In this document: one piece after another, positions 33,616-41,985 of the stretch
Layout of the letters: every line of letters starts with the position of its first letter
Numbering within the stretch: the first letter of the stretch is position 1
Source of the DNA: Heyndrickxia sp050281185
GTDB lineage: Bacteria; Bacillota; Bacilli; Bacillales; Bacillaceae_C
Direction: 5' to 3'
DNA: 64,000 nucleotides
NCBI RefSeq assembly: GCF_050281185.1
Contig: NZ_JBNNWS010000018.1
Coordinates: forward strand, 40,627 to 104,626
Translations under genes and position numbers: made by a program
Notes under the pieces: generated by a model
The model's input: only the letters and a program-made list of their open reading frames with translations
Databases searched by the model: none
What the model was told of the DNA's origin: nothing

Positions 33616-34589
33616 CTATCTAATAAAAGCTTACTCAGTTCATATTTCCTTGCTTTTCCTTTTCCTGTGCCTGGTAAATTTAACAATGTAATTATATTTG
33701 TAGCAATAGTTCTAGAAGGAAGTTGGAGAAAGTTGCGGAGATCCCGGTTGGTAATTGTAGGGCTTATCAGTAGTGCGTAATCTCTTAATGCTGCTAGATG
33801 AGCTGTTTTCGAGTAGCCATGACATGATGGACACAGCCAATTTCCATGGACTCTATTCATTGGGATAAAAAAACAACTTGGACATTGCACGCCGGTTAGG
33901 AGTTCATTTTTATCTATTTTAAATCTATGTAGTACATCATCTTCTTCAGGTGTATGTTTTTTTACTAGTAACTTCGAAAGCTTTGTCAGTTCTTTTTTTG
34001 TGAGTATTTCATTTTTGTATATTTTTTCATATTTTTCAATCTCGAAAATAAGATTAATACTCTTTGTAATATGAGGATAATTTTTAGGGTTACCAATTGT
34101 TTTAATTACCGTAGAGGGGTTGCTGATGACGACAAGAGGCAGTATAGGAATGTTAGGAAATTTATTTTGTTTTAACCATCCTTTTAATTGTAATTGATGC
34201 CGTTTCACTTGAACTACTGGATCTTCATAAGCTCTTTCTATTTCAACATTTTGTTGAATAAGTTGATGGAATTGATTATCGAAAGTAATTGTCCCACCAT
34301 AATTTTTCGCTTCAATAATAGGGATAAAAAATGGGGTAAGGATTAAAGTATCGATTTGAAAATATTTATTATGCTGATTTAAGAGTCGGAGTCCGTGCAA
34401 AATGTGGTAGGGCCTATCTAATAAAAAACTCAAATGATAATCTAAGGATTTCTCCCCTTTATAGCCGGATCTTCTTCTGGACAATTCATCTAAAATAAAT
34501 GACTTTTTCGGATGAAAAGATGGTGTTCTTCGCTCTAATGCCTCGAGTTTTTGGATTTTAATCGGTATTGTTCGGCTTTTTTTAATCAT
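33606..34589 (-). CDS. NERD nuclease with zinc ribbon and C-terminal HTH-like domain
   Basis: A 327-residue protein. Residues about 40-160 form a NERD (nuclease-related) domain: GYKGEKSLDYHLSFLL, then FQIDTLILTPFFIPIIEAKN with the D...E-x-K catalytic pattern. Residues about 235-262 hold a zinc ribbon, CPSC ... WLCPSC. The last 60 residues (TITNRDLRNFLQLPSRTIATN) look like a DNA-binding helix-turn-helix. AAGGAG precedes the ATG at 34589. Both ends of the gene touch arrays of 21-bp repeats in the same orientation. Site-specific binding to those repeats is inferred. Role could be defence, selfish element or plasmid/chromosome maintenance. Confidence 0.85.
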   Translation of the reverse strand: MIKKSRTIPIKIQKLEALERRTPSFHPKKSFILDELSRRRSGYKGEKSLDYHLSFLLDRPYHILHGLRLLNQHNKYFQIDTLILTPFFIPIIEAKNYGGTITFDNQFHQLIQQNVEIERAYEDPVVQVKRHQLQLKGWLKQNKFPNIPILPLVVISNPSTVIKTIGNPKNYPHITKSINLIFEIEKYEKIYKNEILTKKELTKLSKLLVKKHTPEEDDVLHRFKIDKNELLTGVQCPSCFFIPMNRVHGNWLCPSCHGYSKTAHLAALRDYALLISPTITNRDLRNFLQLPSRTIATNIITLLNLPGTGKGKARKYELSKLLLDSSL

Positions 34590-34665
34590 TTATTCAACTC
34601 CTTAGCTTTTATACTATCTAATTTCTACTAAATGATAAAAATTCCTTCTTATAATCTCCTGAAGC

Positions 34666-34770
34666 GCATGAAATTTTATGTGAGTTGCATGAACTGGGGT
34701 TTGAAGTGCACGAAAATCTATATGAACTGCACGAAATAAAAAGAAAACCGCACGAATTTGATATATAGAC
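34666..34770 (+). repeat. Right array of 21-bp direct repeats (5 units)
   Basis: Units of exactly 21 bp begin at 34666, 34687, 34708, 34729 and 34750. They open with GCATGAA (twice) or GCACGAA (three times). They end in AGTT, AAGT, AACT, AACC and AGAC. Orientation is the same as in the left array. The array lies 77 bp upstream of the NERD gene start, where its promoter should be, so it could serve as an operator. Confidence 0.85.
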
Positions 34771-34937
34771 CCTGATTCCTTACTTTAAAAGAACTTTATA
34801 CTTACACAAAATATATTCGATAAGAATTATGACTTGTCCCAACTATTTACGAGTCATACTAGAGTAAATACTTGAGTTTTCTAAAGAGATGTTTAAAATG
34901 GAACTGATAATGAGTTTATGAAATCGGAGGAATCAAA

Positions 34938-35378
34938 ATGGAATTAACAGTTTATCTTGCAGGACAAATACATGATAATTGGCGGGAACAGGTTGTACAA
35001 AAAGCAAAGGAAAGAAATTTACCGTTGAAATTTGTTGCACCGCAAACCGATCATGAACGTTCCGACAATATCGGGGAAGACATTTTAGGAAAACAACCTA
35101 ATAATCTATTTAAAGATGATGCAGCATCAAGTATCAATAATTTCAGAACACAAGTACTTATGCAAAAAGCGGATGTGGTTATCGCTTTATTCGGAGAAAA
35201 ATATAAGCAATGGAATACCGCTATGGATGCAAGTACTGCCCTGGCATTGGGTAAACCAACCATTATAGTGCGTCCTGAATCTTTAATCCATCCGTTAAAA
35301 GAGCTTTCTAATAAGGCGAATGTTACCGTGGAAACTATTGATCAAGCCATAGATGTTTTAGCATATATATACGAATAA
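34938..35378 (+). CDS. ytoQ: YtoQ family protein
   Basis: A 146-residue protein matching B. subtilis YtoQ (about 148). It resembles nucleoside 2-deoxyribosyltransferase-like folds: MELTVYLAGQIHDNWREQV at the start and later VVIALFGEKYKQWNTAMDAS and ALALGKPTIIV. Function is unproven. GGAGGAATCAAA precedes the ATG. It is a single gene closed by a terminator. Confidence 0.88.
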   Translation: MELTVYLAGQIHDNWREQVVQKAKERNLPLKFVAPQTDHERSDNIGEDILGKQPNNLFKDDAASSINNFRTQVLMQKADVVIALFGEKYKQWNTAMDASTALALGKPTIIVRPESLIHPLKELSNKANVTVETIDQAIDVLAYIYE

Positions 35379-35414
35379 GTATAATACAGCTGTATCTTAT
35401 AACTTAAAAAAAGC

Positions 35415-35462
35415 ATAACCCACTCTTCTATATAAATGTATAGAAAAGTGGGTTATCCTTCC
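35415..35462. terminator. Intrinsic terminator
   Basis: ATAACCCACT pairs with AGTGGGTTAT, extended by a CTATA/TATAG inner stem. It separates ytoQ from the convergent dppA operon end. Confidence 0.8.
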
Positions 35463-35524
35463 CCTCGATGCAATAGCTTGTAAAACTTCAATACCTGTAC
35501 AATCTTCAAAATTCGAAATAAAAA

Positions 35525-36334
35525 TTAACTTGCAATCATTATTAAACTGCGAATAAATCGATAGCCTTCTATGATATTATTTGCCTTGAATGAAACAGTT
35601 GACGGATCAATCTGCTCTACTACCGGTAAAATAGCAGCATTTTCTGCATAGCCTGTCGTGTTAAATGTCATCTCAACCGAAACGGGGCCTTCAATAGAAC
35701 ACGGGACTATATTCTCACGATTTTTCCATGATTTTTGTGTTTCGGATTCAATCATTTCCTGTGCCTTTTTCGGGTGAACACTTTTAGCAGTAAACTGATT
35801 AATCGTTTGTTTGACTACTGCCGTGTTAATCATAGGGATGAGTTCACGCGCTTCTAGTGCTAGACGATCACAACCAGAAACACATATAACCGGTATACCG
35901 AAGTGGCCCGCAACTAAGGCATTTAAACCAAATTCTCCATATTCTTTCCCGTTTACGACGATGGAACGAACGACTTTCCCATTAAATGTATGGTTTAGTA
36001 AGCCGAAATCTCCCTTTTTTGTGTGATAACCTAAAAATATTGCCGCATCAAATGTTTCATCTAAGCCTTCTACCATCGCTAGTTTTTTGGGAGAACCTGA
36101 AATTAGCTCTGCCTCAGGATGCAATAGTTCAGGTAATAGGTTCCGCATCGTTCCATGAGAATCATTGACAACTATTTCCGATACACCTACAGAAAGTGCG
36201 CCACGAATACAAGCATTCACCTCTTCGGTCATTAACAATCTTGCGCGGTCATGCTCTCTACCATCACGAGCAGTATGCTCACCATGGACAACCCCTGCTA
36301 CACCTTCAATATCTGCTGATATATATAGTTTCAT
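35525..36334 (-). CDS. dppA: DppA: D-aminopeptidase, M55 family
   Basis: A 269-residue zinc peptidase that releases N-terminal D-amino acids from short peptides. The opening MKLYISADIEGVAGVV and the metal ligands in NDSHGTMRNLL and GYHTKKGD match B. subtilis DppA closely. I chose the ATG at 36334 because AGGTGATGG precedes it and the protein then starts like DppA. It follows the AAA+ regulator by only a few bases, and the transporter genes lie further upstream, the same pairing of DppA with a Dpp transporter known in B. subtilis. Likely use: D-Ala peptides from cell wall. Confidence 0.9.
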   Translation of the reverse strand: MKLYISADIEGVAGVVHGEHTARDGREHDRARLLMTEEVNACIRGALSVGVSEIVVNDSHGTMRNLLPELLHPEAELISGSPKKLAMVEGLDETFDAAIFLGYHTKKGDFGLLNHTFNGKVVRSIVVNGKEYGEFGLNALVAGHFGIPVICVSGCDRLALEARELIPMINTAVVKQTINQFTAKSVHPKKAQEMIESETQKSWKNRENIVPCSIEGPVSVEMTFNTTGYAENAAILPVVEQIDPSTVSFKANNIIEGYRFIRSLIMIAS

Positions 36335-36339
36335 TTCCA

Positions 36340-38052
36340 TCACCTGTTCTCATATTCTTCTAAAAATCGTTCACCGAGTCTAGAAATAGTTGTACCCGAT
36401 CTCCCCTGTCTAACATTTAATAGCTTTAGTTCCTGCAGAACCTCTAATCTCATGCGTAACTGTTGCTCAGTCAGTTTTATTTCTTTTTCGATTAATTTTT
36501 CCTTTAGCTTTAAGCGACCATATGATACTCTTTCACGCTTTCCTTCATGAAACACCTTTAAAATCCCTATGCTATCTTCTATAAATCCATGCCCCTCGAT
36601 TTTCTCAATGATCATGTCCATATTTATTTCTTTGTGGGTAAGATCTTGATCGAATGGTTCTTTATCCTCTTGTAAATACAATGGCAACATTTGAATATCA
36701 ATAATAGTCTCATCCAAAAATGATAGATAAGAAATTGAATTATATAATTCTTTTACATTACCTCTCCATTCATAGTTTTTCAATCGATCCATCACCTTAT
36801 TTGTAAATGTTAAATCTTGGCGATGTAATCTTTTTTTAATATTTTCTATTAAATCATCTAAATCTTCTATTCTTTCCGATAAACTTGGCATATGAATCTC
36901 ATATGGAGCAAGAGACAGGGCCAAGTGCTGATCAAAATGTTCCTCATTTTGTAATTTTACAAATGGATGAATGCTGCTGGTAATAATCCTAACATCAACG
37001 GAAATCACTTGGCTTCCATTCATACGTACGATTTGTTTAGTTTGAATTAGCTTTAATAAACGCCTTTGCAAAAACACTGGAAGCTCATTGATTGCTTCTA
37101 TATAAAGTGTTCCTCCGTGAGCCATTTCAATTAATCCGATGGTAACATCTTCACCATTTTCAATTCCGAATAAATCTTTCTCAAACACATCAACCGTACG
37201 AAATGCGCAATTGAATACAACAAATGGGCCTGATTGATGGGAGGAAGCATTATGGATAGCTTGGGCCAGCATATTTTTCCCCGTCCCTTCTTCCCCATAT
37301 ATATAAACTGGATGTTTTTGTTTGGAAAAATTAATGGCTTGCTGCATTGGTTCTTTCATAACTGAACTTTGAGCGATAATATCAGAAAAATGATAACCTG
37401 CTGTATCACGAACATCCTTTACAATATTCTTTCCATTTTTTCTATCATTAGGAGAAAAACCTTTTGATAGTGAAATAAGCGATTTCATATACCTTTTATA
37501 TAAGCTTAATGAATCTATATTTAAATTTAGTCGTTTTTTCACTTCTAAAAATACATCAATATCCAGAAGGCGCATGCCAATATCAATCACTTTTCCAAAT
37601 CCAGTTGGTAAGAGATGTGTTTCATCCGGTGAAATAATATAATCAATAGAAGATGGAAATGGCTTAGATGGATCATACGCAAAGTATTGATGTTCAAAAA
37701 ATGTCTCCTTTAATGATTTAACCGTTTCTTTGGTGTTTTTCAGCGTATCGTTAACGACAAGGATGTTTCTACCCGGTGGTAAGTCAATGACTTCTTTCAT
37801 ATTTGCGTAGTTTATTTCTCGCTTCGCAATAATACATGGACAACCTTCTGGGATAAATTGTGAAGCAAACCCAAAAATGATATCACTGGAAAGAATGACA
37901 ATGTCCCCCGGTTCAATCGTATTATTTTGCAAATCTTTTATTGTTGTCGGTGATAGCTGGATTAAATCACGGAATACTTCTTTTAACTGCTTAGTAATTG
38001 TTGCTAGGTATCTTTCCTCTATTGAGATAATATGCAGTTTAGATACCGACAT
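36340..38052 (-). CDS. AAA+ regulator related to NtrC family, without sigma-54 motif
   Basis: A 570-residue protein. Residues 1-190 form an N-terminal sensor of the PrpR_N-like type. Residues about 225-450 are an AAA+ domain with Walker A GEEGTGKN (253-260). The sigma-54 contact loop GAFTGA is missing: the region reads DLFGIENGEDVTIGLIE. Walker B is GTLYIEAI instead of FLDEI, and the C-terminus is a winged-helix-like segment (LTEQQLRMRLEVLQELKLL) rather than a Fis HTH. It is unlikely to activate sigma-54 promoters. It probably controls this peptide operon, in which it is embedded. Confidence 0.8.
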   Translation of the reverse strand: MSVSKLHIISIEERYLATITKQLKEVFRDLIQLSPTTIKDLQNNTIEPGDIVILSSDIIFGFASQFIPEGCPCIIAKREINYANMKEVIDLPPGRNILVVNDTLKNTKETVKSLKETFFEHQYFAYDPSKPFPSSIDYIISPDETHLLPTGFGKVIDIGMRLLDIDVFLEVKKRLNLNIDSLSLYKRYMKSLISLSKGFSPNDRKNGKNIVKDVRDTAGYHFSDIIAQSSVMKEPMQQAINFSKQKHPVYIYGEEGTGKNMLAQAIHNASSHQSGPFVVFNCAFRTVDVFEKDLFGIENGEDVTIGLIEMAHGGTLYIEAINELPVFLQRRLLKLIQTKQIVRMNGSQVISVDVRIITSSIHPFVKLQNEEHFDQHLALSLAPYEIHMPSLSERIEDLDDLIENIKKRLHRQDLTFTNKVMDRLKNYEWRGNVKELYNSISYLSFLDETIIDIQMLPLYLQEDKEPFDQDLTHKEINMDMIIEKIEGHGFIEDSIGILKVFHEGKRERVSYGRLKLKEKLIEKEIKLTEQQLRMRLEVLQELKLLNVRQGRSGTTISRLGERFLEEYENR

Positions 38053-38104
38053 ATTAACACCTTCCTACCATAATTATTTAGTCCTATAATCTATTATTTA
38101 TTAT

Positions 38105-39064
38105 CTAATATAAATGGCAGGAAACATAGTGATTTTTTCTTACTTCTTTCCATTCTGGTGCCTTCACTTTACATTCCTCTGTCGCAAAAGGGCAACGAGT
38201 ATGGAAAGTACACCCAGATGGTGGATTAGAAGGACTCGGAAGATCCCCCTTAAGTATTATCCTTTCTCTTTTAGCTTTCGGATCGGGTACGGGCACTGCA
38301 GATAATAACGCTTTTGTATATGGATGTAACGGTTCTTTAAACAACATTTCTTTATCTGCTAGTTCAACCATCCTGCCTAAATACATGACTCCTACTCGAT
38401 CACTTATATGTTCAACAACACTTAAGTCATGAGAAATAAATAAATACGTCAATTTAAACTGTTTTTGAAGGTCTTTTAATAAGTTTAAAATTTGTGATTG
38501 AATCGATACATCCAGTGCTGAAACAGGTTCATCTGCAATAATTAATTTTGGATTGACCGCTAATGCACGTGCAATTCCAATACGCTGTCTTTGACCACCA
38601 CTAAATTCATGAGGAAACCGATCAGCATGGTGAGCATTTAATCCTACAACATCTAATAATGTTTCAACTCTCTTTTTACGTTCTTCCTTTTCCACCCCAT
38701 GTACAATAAGTGGTTCCTCGATAATATCGCCTATTTTCATTCGTGGATTTAACGATGCATAAGGATCCTGGAAAATCATTTGAAACTCTTTACGAAAAGT
38801 CCGTAATTTATCTTCTGAAAACGCAGTTATATCTTGTCCATTAAAGAACACTTGTCCCTCCGTCGGTTCAATCAGACGCATAATCATTCGTCCTGTTGTT
38901 GATTTTCCACAGCCACTTTCGCCGACAAGACCAACTGTTTCACCTTTCTCAATCGTGAACGATAAACCATCTACGGCTTTTACGACAGATCCTATTTTTG
39001 AAAAAATCCCTTTTTTCACATCGAAATGTTTTTTTAGATTTTTCACTTCCACTAATGCGGTCAT
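38105..39064 (-). CDS. Peptide ABC transporter ATPase (OppF/DppF type)
   Basis: A 319-residue ATPase. Walker A is GESGCGKST, signature is SGGQRQRIG, and the C-terminal oligopeptide-type extension includes CTFHTRCPFATEECK, a cysteine-rich segment that binds an iron-sulfur cluster in some relatives. The ATG at 39064 overlaps the upstream stop by four bases (ATGA), with ACGGAGGTGG before it. It pairs with the OppD-type ATPase upstream. Confidence 0.92.
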   Translation of the reverse strand: MTALVEVKNLKKHFDVKKGIFSKIGSVVKAVDGLSFTIEKGETVGLVGESGCGKSTTGRMIMRLIEPTEGQVFFNGQDITAFSEDKLRTFRKEFQMIFQDPYASLNPRMKIGDIIEEPLIVHGVEKEERKKRVETLLDVVGLNAHHADRFPHEFSGGQRQRIGIARALAVNPKLIIADEPVSALDVSIQSQILNLLKDLQKQFKLTYLFISHDLSVVEHISDRVGVMYLGRMVELADKEMLFKEPLHPYTKALLSAVPVPDPKAKRERIILKGDLPSPSNPPSGCTFHTRCPFATEECKVKAPEWKEVRKNHYVSCHLY

Positions 39065-40044
39065 TGTGCCACCTCCGTTTGATGAAGCCAACATCTCGTT
39101 GTATGATTATCATCAATTGCCTGTAATTTCGGCTCATTCTCCCAACATGTTTCCATAGCATATGGGCATCGCGGAGCAAATTTACAACCTTTAGGCATTT
39201 GATCTGGCGCTGGAACATTTCCTTTAATCGATTTGAGGCGATCAATTTTCACACCAAGCTTCGGAATGGACTCTATTAAGCCTTTCGTATATGGGTGTTT
39301 AGGAGCTTCAAATATTGTATTAACATCTGACTCTTCAACAACTTTTCCTGCATACATGATAACGACACGATCACACATCTCTGCCACGACACCAAGATCA
39401 TGGGTGATTAATAAGATAGATGATTGACTTTCTTCGCGTAATTTGCGCATCAAGTCCAAAATTTGAGCCTGAATCGTAACATCTAAAGCAGTCGTCGGTT
39501 CATCTGCAATTAATAATTTCGGACTGCAGGCCATCGCCATTGCAATCATCACGCGTTGACGCATACCACCAGATAATTGGTGTGGGTATTCCTTCATAAT
39601 TTCACGTGCACGAGGAATACCTACAAGCTCTAACATTTTCACTGCATGTTCTTTTGCTCCATGTGAATCTTTTTTTAAATGTAAACGGATCGCTTCAACT
39701 AGTTGTCTACCAATTTTATATACCGGATTAAGAGAAGTCATCGGTTCTTGGAAAATCATAGCAATCTCATTTCCACGAATCGAGCGCATACTTTTTTCCG
39801 ATAGGTCTATTAAGTCCTTCCCTTCAAAACGAATTTCACCATCAACAATTTTTCCTGGAGTATCTTTTAATAACCGCATAATAGAGAGGGAAGTAACGCT
39901 TTTTCCACTGCCAGATTCCCCAACAATCCCGACCGTTTCACCTTTATTAACGGTAATGTTCACTCCATCCACCGCTTTGACCACACCTCTATCACTAAAA
40001 AAATGTGTTTTCAAATCCGTTATTTTTAATAGTTCCTTTTCCAT
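39061..40044 (-). CDS. Peptide ABC transporter ATPase (OppD/DppD type)
   Basis: A 327-residue ATPase with Walker A GESGSGKSV, signature LSGGMRQRV and the C-terminal CKFAPRCPYAMETC segment of the OppD branch. The ATG at 40044 has GGAGGGAG upstream. It is translationally coupled to the OppF-type gene and follows the OppC-type permease by 17 bp. Confidence 0.92.
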   Translation of the reverse strand: MEKELLKITDLKTHFFSDRGVVKAVDGVNITVNKGETVGIVGESGSGKSVTSLSIMRLLKDTPGKIVDGEIRFEGKDLIDLSEKSMRSIRGNEIAMIFQEPMTSLNPVYKIGRQLVEAIRLHLKKDSHGAKEHAVKMLELVGIPRAREIMKEYPHQLSGGMRQRVMIAMAMACSPKLLIADEPTTALDVTIQAQILDLMRKLREESQSSILLITHDLGVVAEMCDRVVIMYAGKVVEESDVNTIFEAPKHPYTKGLIESIPKLGVKIDRLKSIKGNVPAPDQMPKGCKFAPRCPYAMETCWENEPKLQAIDDNHTTRCWLHQTEVAQ

Positions 40045-40061
40045 TTTTTGCGCTCCCTCCA

Positions 40062-40970
40062 TTAGTCTTTGATTTTAGGATCGAGTGCATCACGTAAGCC
40101 GTCACCTAATAAATTGAAAGCCAATACCGTTAAGAAGATAGCGATACCAGGAAATAGAGTGATATGTGGAGCCATATTTATATAATCACGTCCCCCACTT
40201 AGCATCGCTCCCCATTCTGGCGACGGAGGTTGTGCTCCTAAACCTAAAAAGCTTAAGCTTGCTGCTGTTAAAATGGCACTGCCGATTTTCATCGAGAAAT
40301 TAACAATGATACTCGTAATCGTTCCGGGAAAAATATGCTTCCAGATTATTCGTCTAGGTCTAGCACCAATCGAACGTGTCGCTTCTACATAAAGGGTGGA
40401 CTTGATCGTTAATGTACTTGAACGGACAATCCTTGCAAATGTTGGTATGCCAAAAATAGCCACAGCAATAATGACATTTCCAAGACCTGGACCTAAAATA
40501 GCAATGATCCCAATAGCTAGTAAAATACCAGGAAAAGCAAATAATAGATCGCAAAAACGCATAATGATTCCGTCAATCCATTTTCCATAATATCCACTAA
40601 TCAGCCCTAAGACTGTACCGATAACCGCCCCAATTATTACCGAAACTAAACCGACAAATAAGGAAATTCTCGTTCCAACAATAATACGGCTAAAAATATC
40701 ACGTCCATAAGGATCAGTCCCAGCCCAGTGCTTGAAAGAAGGCCCTTCTAGAACATGATTATAATCTGGTTCCGCTATTTGATAAGGAACGATATATGGA
40801 CCAAAGATGGTCAAAATGATTAATATGCCAATAAAAATGGCAGATATAAAGGCTAACCGTTGTTTCTTGAACTTCCTCCAAAACTCAGAAAATGGGGATG
40901 ACTTTGACTTTTTAATAGAAACATCCCTTGTATGTACGTTTACATTTGTGTTTCCTTCTAGTTCAGGCAT
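40062..40970 (-). CDS. Peptide ABC transporter permease (OppC/DppC type)
   Basis: A 302-residue permease with about six membrane segments and an N-terminal OppC extension (FWRKFKKQRLAFISAIFIG). The coupling EAA loop is VEATRSIGARPRRIIWKHIFPG. GGAGAATTAG precedes the ATG. Its partner OppB-type permease ends 19 bp upstream. Confidence 0.92.
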   Translation of the reverse strand: MPELEGNTNVNVHTRDVSIKKSKSSPFSEFWRKFKKQRLAFISAIFIGILIILTIFGPYIVPYQIAEPDYNHVLEGPSFKHWAGTDPYGRDIFSRIIVGTRISLFVGLVSVIIGAVIGTVLGLISGYYGKWIDGIIMRFCDLLFAFPGILLAIGIIAILGPGLGNVIIAVAIFGIPTFARIVRSSTLTIKSTLYVEATRSIGARPRRIIWKHIFPGTITSIIVNFSMKIGSAILTAASLSFLGLGAQPPSPEWGAMLSGGRDYINMAPHITLFPGIAIFLTVLAFNLLGDGLRDALDPKIKD

Positions 40971-40989
40971 CTAATTCTCCGACCTCCCT

Positions 40990-41907
40990 CTAATAGCGAA
41001 TTTGTGGATTCAAAAAGCCGTATAGTACATCAACAATTAAATTAATTAGTATAAATTCTAGAGAAAATAAAAGCATTTCCGCTTGAATGACAGGGTAATC
41101 TCGGAAGCTTACAGAATCAATTAATAATCTACCCAGACCCGGCCAGCTAAAAACTGTCTCGATGACAACTGAACCTCCTAATAGAAATCCGAATTGTAAT
41201 CCTGTCATCGTTACAACCGGTATTAAGGCATTTTTTAAAGCATGTCTTTTAATGACTTTCCCTTCTGTCAAACCTTTAGCCCTTCCAGTACGAATATAGT
41301 CTTCTTTCAAAACATCCACGACAGACGAACGAGAAAATCTAGCAATGACAGCTGCTACACTCGTTCCTAGTGTTAATGAAGGAAGAATATAACTTTTCCA
41401 AGAATCAAGACCACCTGTAGGGAACCACCCGAGCTTTACCGAAAAAAGTTGAATGAGTATTAGCCCTAACCAAAAAGATGGAAGTGAAATTCCAGATACA
41501 GCACCAAACATACCTAAGTAATCTTGCCACTTGTTCCTTTTCTTTGCCGAAATAATACCAATAATCAGACCAATGATTACGGCCCACACCATACTCCATA
41601 GGGTAAGCCAAAATGTCGGCATAAACCGCATCCCTATTTCAGTAAAAACTGGTTGTTTTGTTTTTAATGAAGTACCTAGATCACCGTGAAAAATATTCAC
41701 AATGAAGTGAACATATTGTTCATATAGTGGCTTATCTAGTCCAAGATCTTCCCTTATCAATTTAATATCTTCATAACTTGCATCAGGACCCGCTACTAAT
41801 CTAGCTGGATCACCAGGTATTAAATGAACAAATAAGAATATAAAAATGGATACAAAAAAGAGTATGGGGATAATTGTAATCAGTCGTTTAATTAAATAAC
41901 GAACCAT
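40990..41907 (-). CDS. Peptide ABC transporter permease (OppB/DppB type)
   Basis: A 305-residue permease. It opens MVRYLIKRLITIIPILFFVS, and the EAA loop reads RTGRAKGLTEGKVIKRHALK, both typical of the B-type subunit. I chose the ATG at 41907; the in-frame GTG at 41925 lies inside the AAGGTAGGTG binding site. It heads the membrane part of the transporter. Confidence 0.92.
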   Translation of the reverse strand: MVRYLIKRLITIIPILFFVSIFIFLFVHLIPGDPARLVAGPDASYEDIKLIREDLGLDKPLYEQYVHFIVNIFHGDLGTSLKTKQPVFTEIGMRFMPTFWLTLWSMVWAVIIGLIIGIISAKKRNKWQDYLGMFGAVSGISLPSFWLGLILIQLFSVKLGWFPTGGLDSWKSYILPSLTLGTSVAAVIARFSRSSVVDVLKEDYIRTGRAKGLTEGKVIKRHALKNALIPVVTMTGLQFGFLLGGSVVIETVFSWPGLGRLLIDSVSFRDYPVIQAEMLLFSLEFILINLIVDVLYGFLNPQIRY

Positions 41908-41985
41908 CTTTACACCTACCTTCACGAAAAAGAATTAAGGTGCCTCATTTGTGTTTAACACTTTTCCTGAGACACCCCATAAATG

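Noticed and set aside
33511..34770. CRISPR array
   Set aside because: The units are 21 bp with conserved ends and degenerate middles, with no constant repeat plus unique spacer pattern, and no cas gene is near.
36340..38052. Sigma-54 dependent activator with upstream -24/-12 promoter
   Set aside because: The GAFTGA motif is absent, and I saw no convincing GG-N10-GC promoter before the operon.
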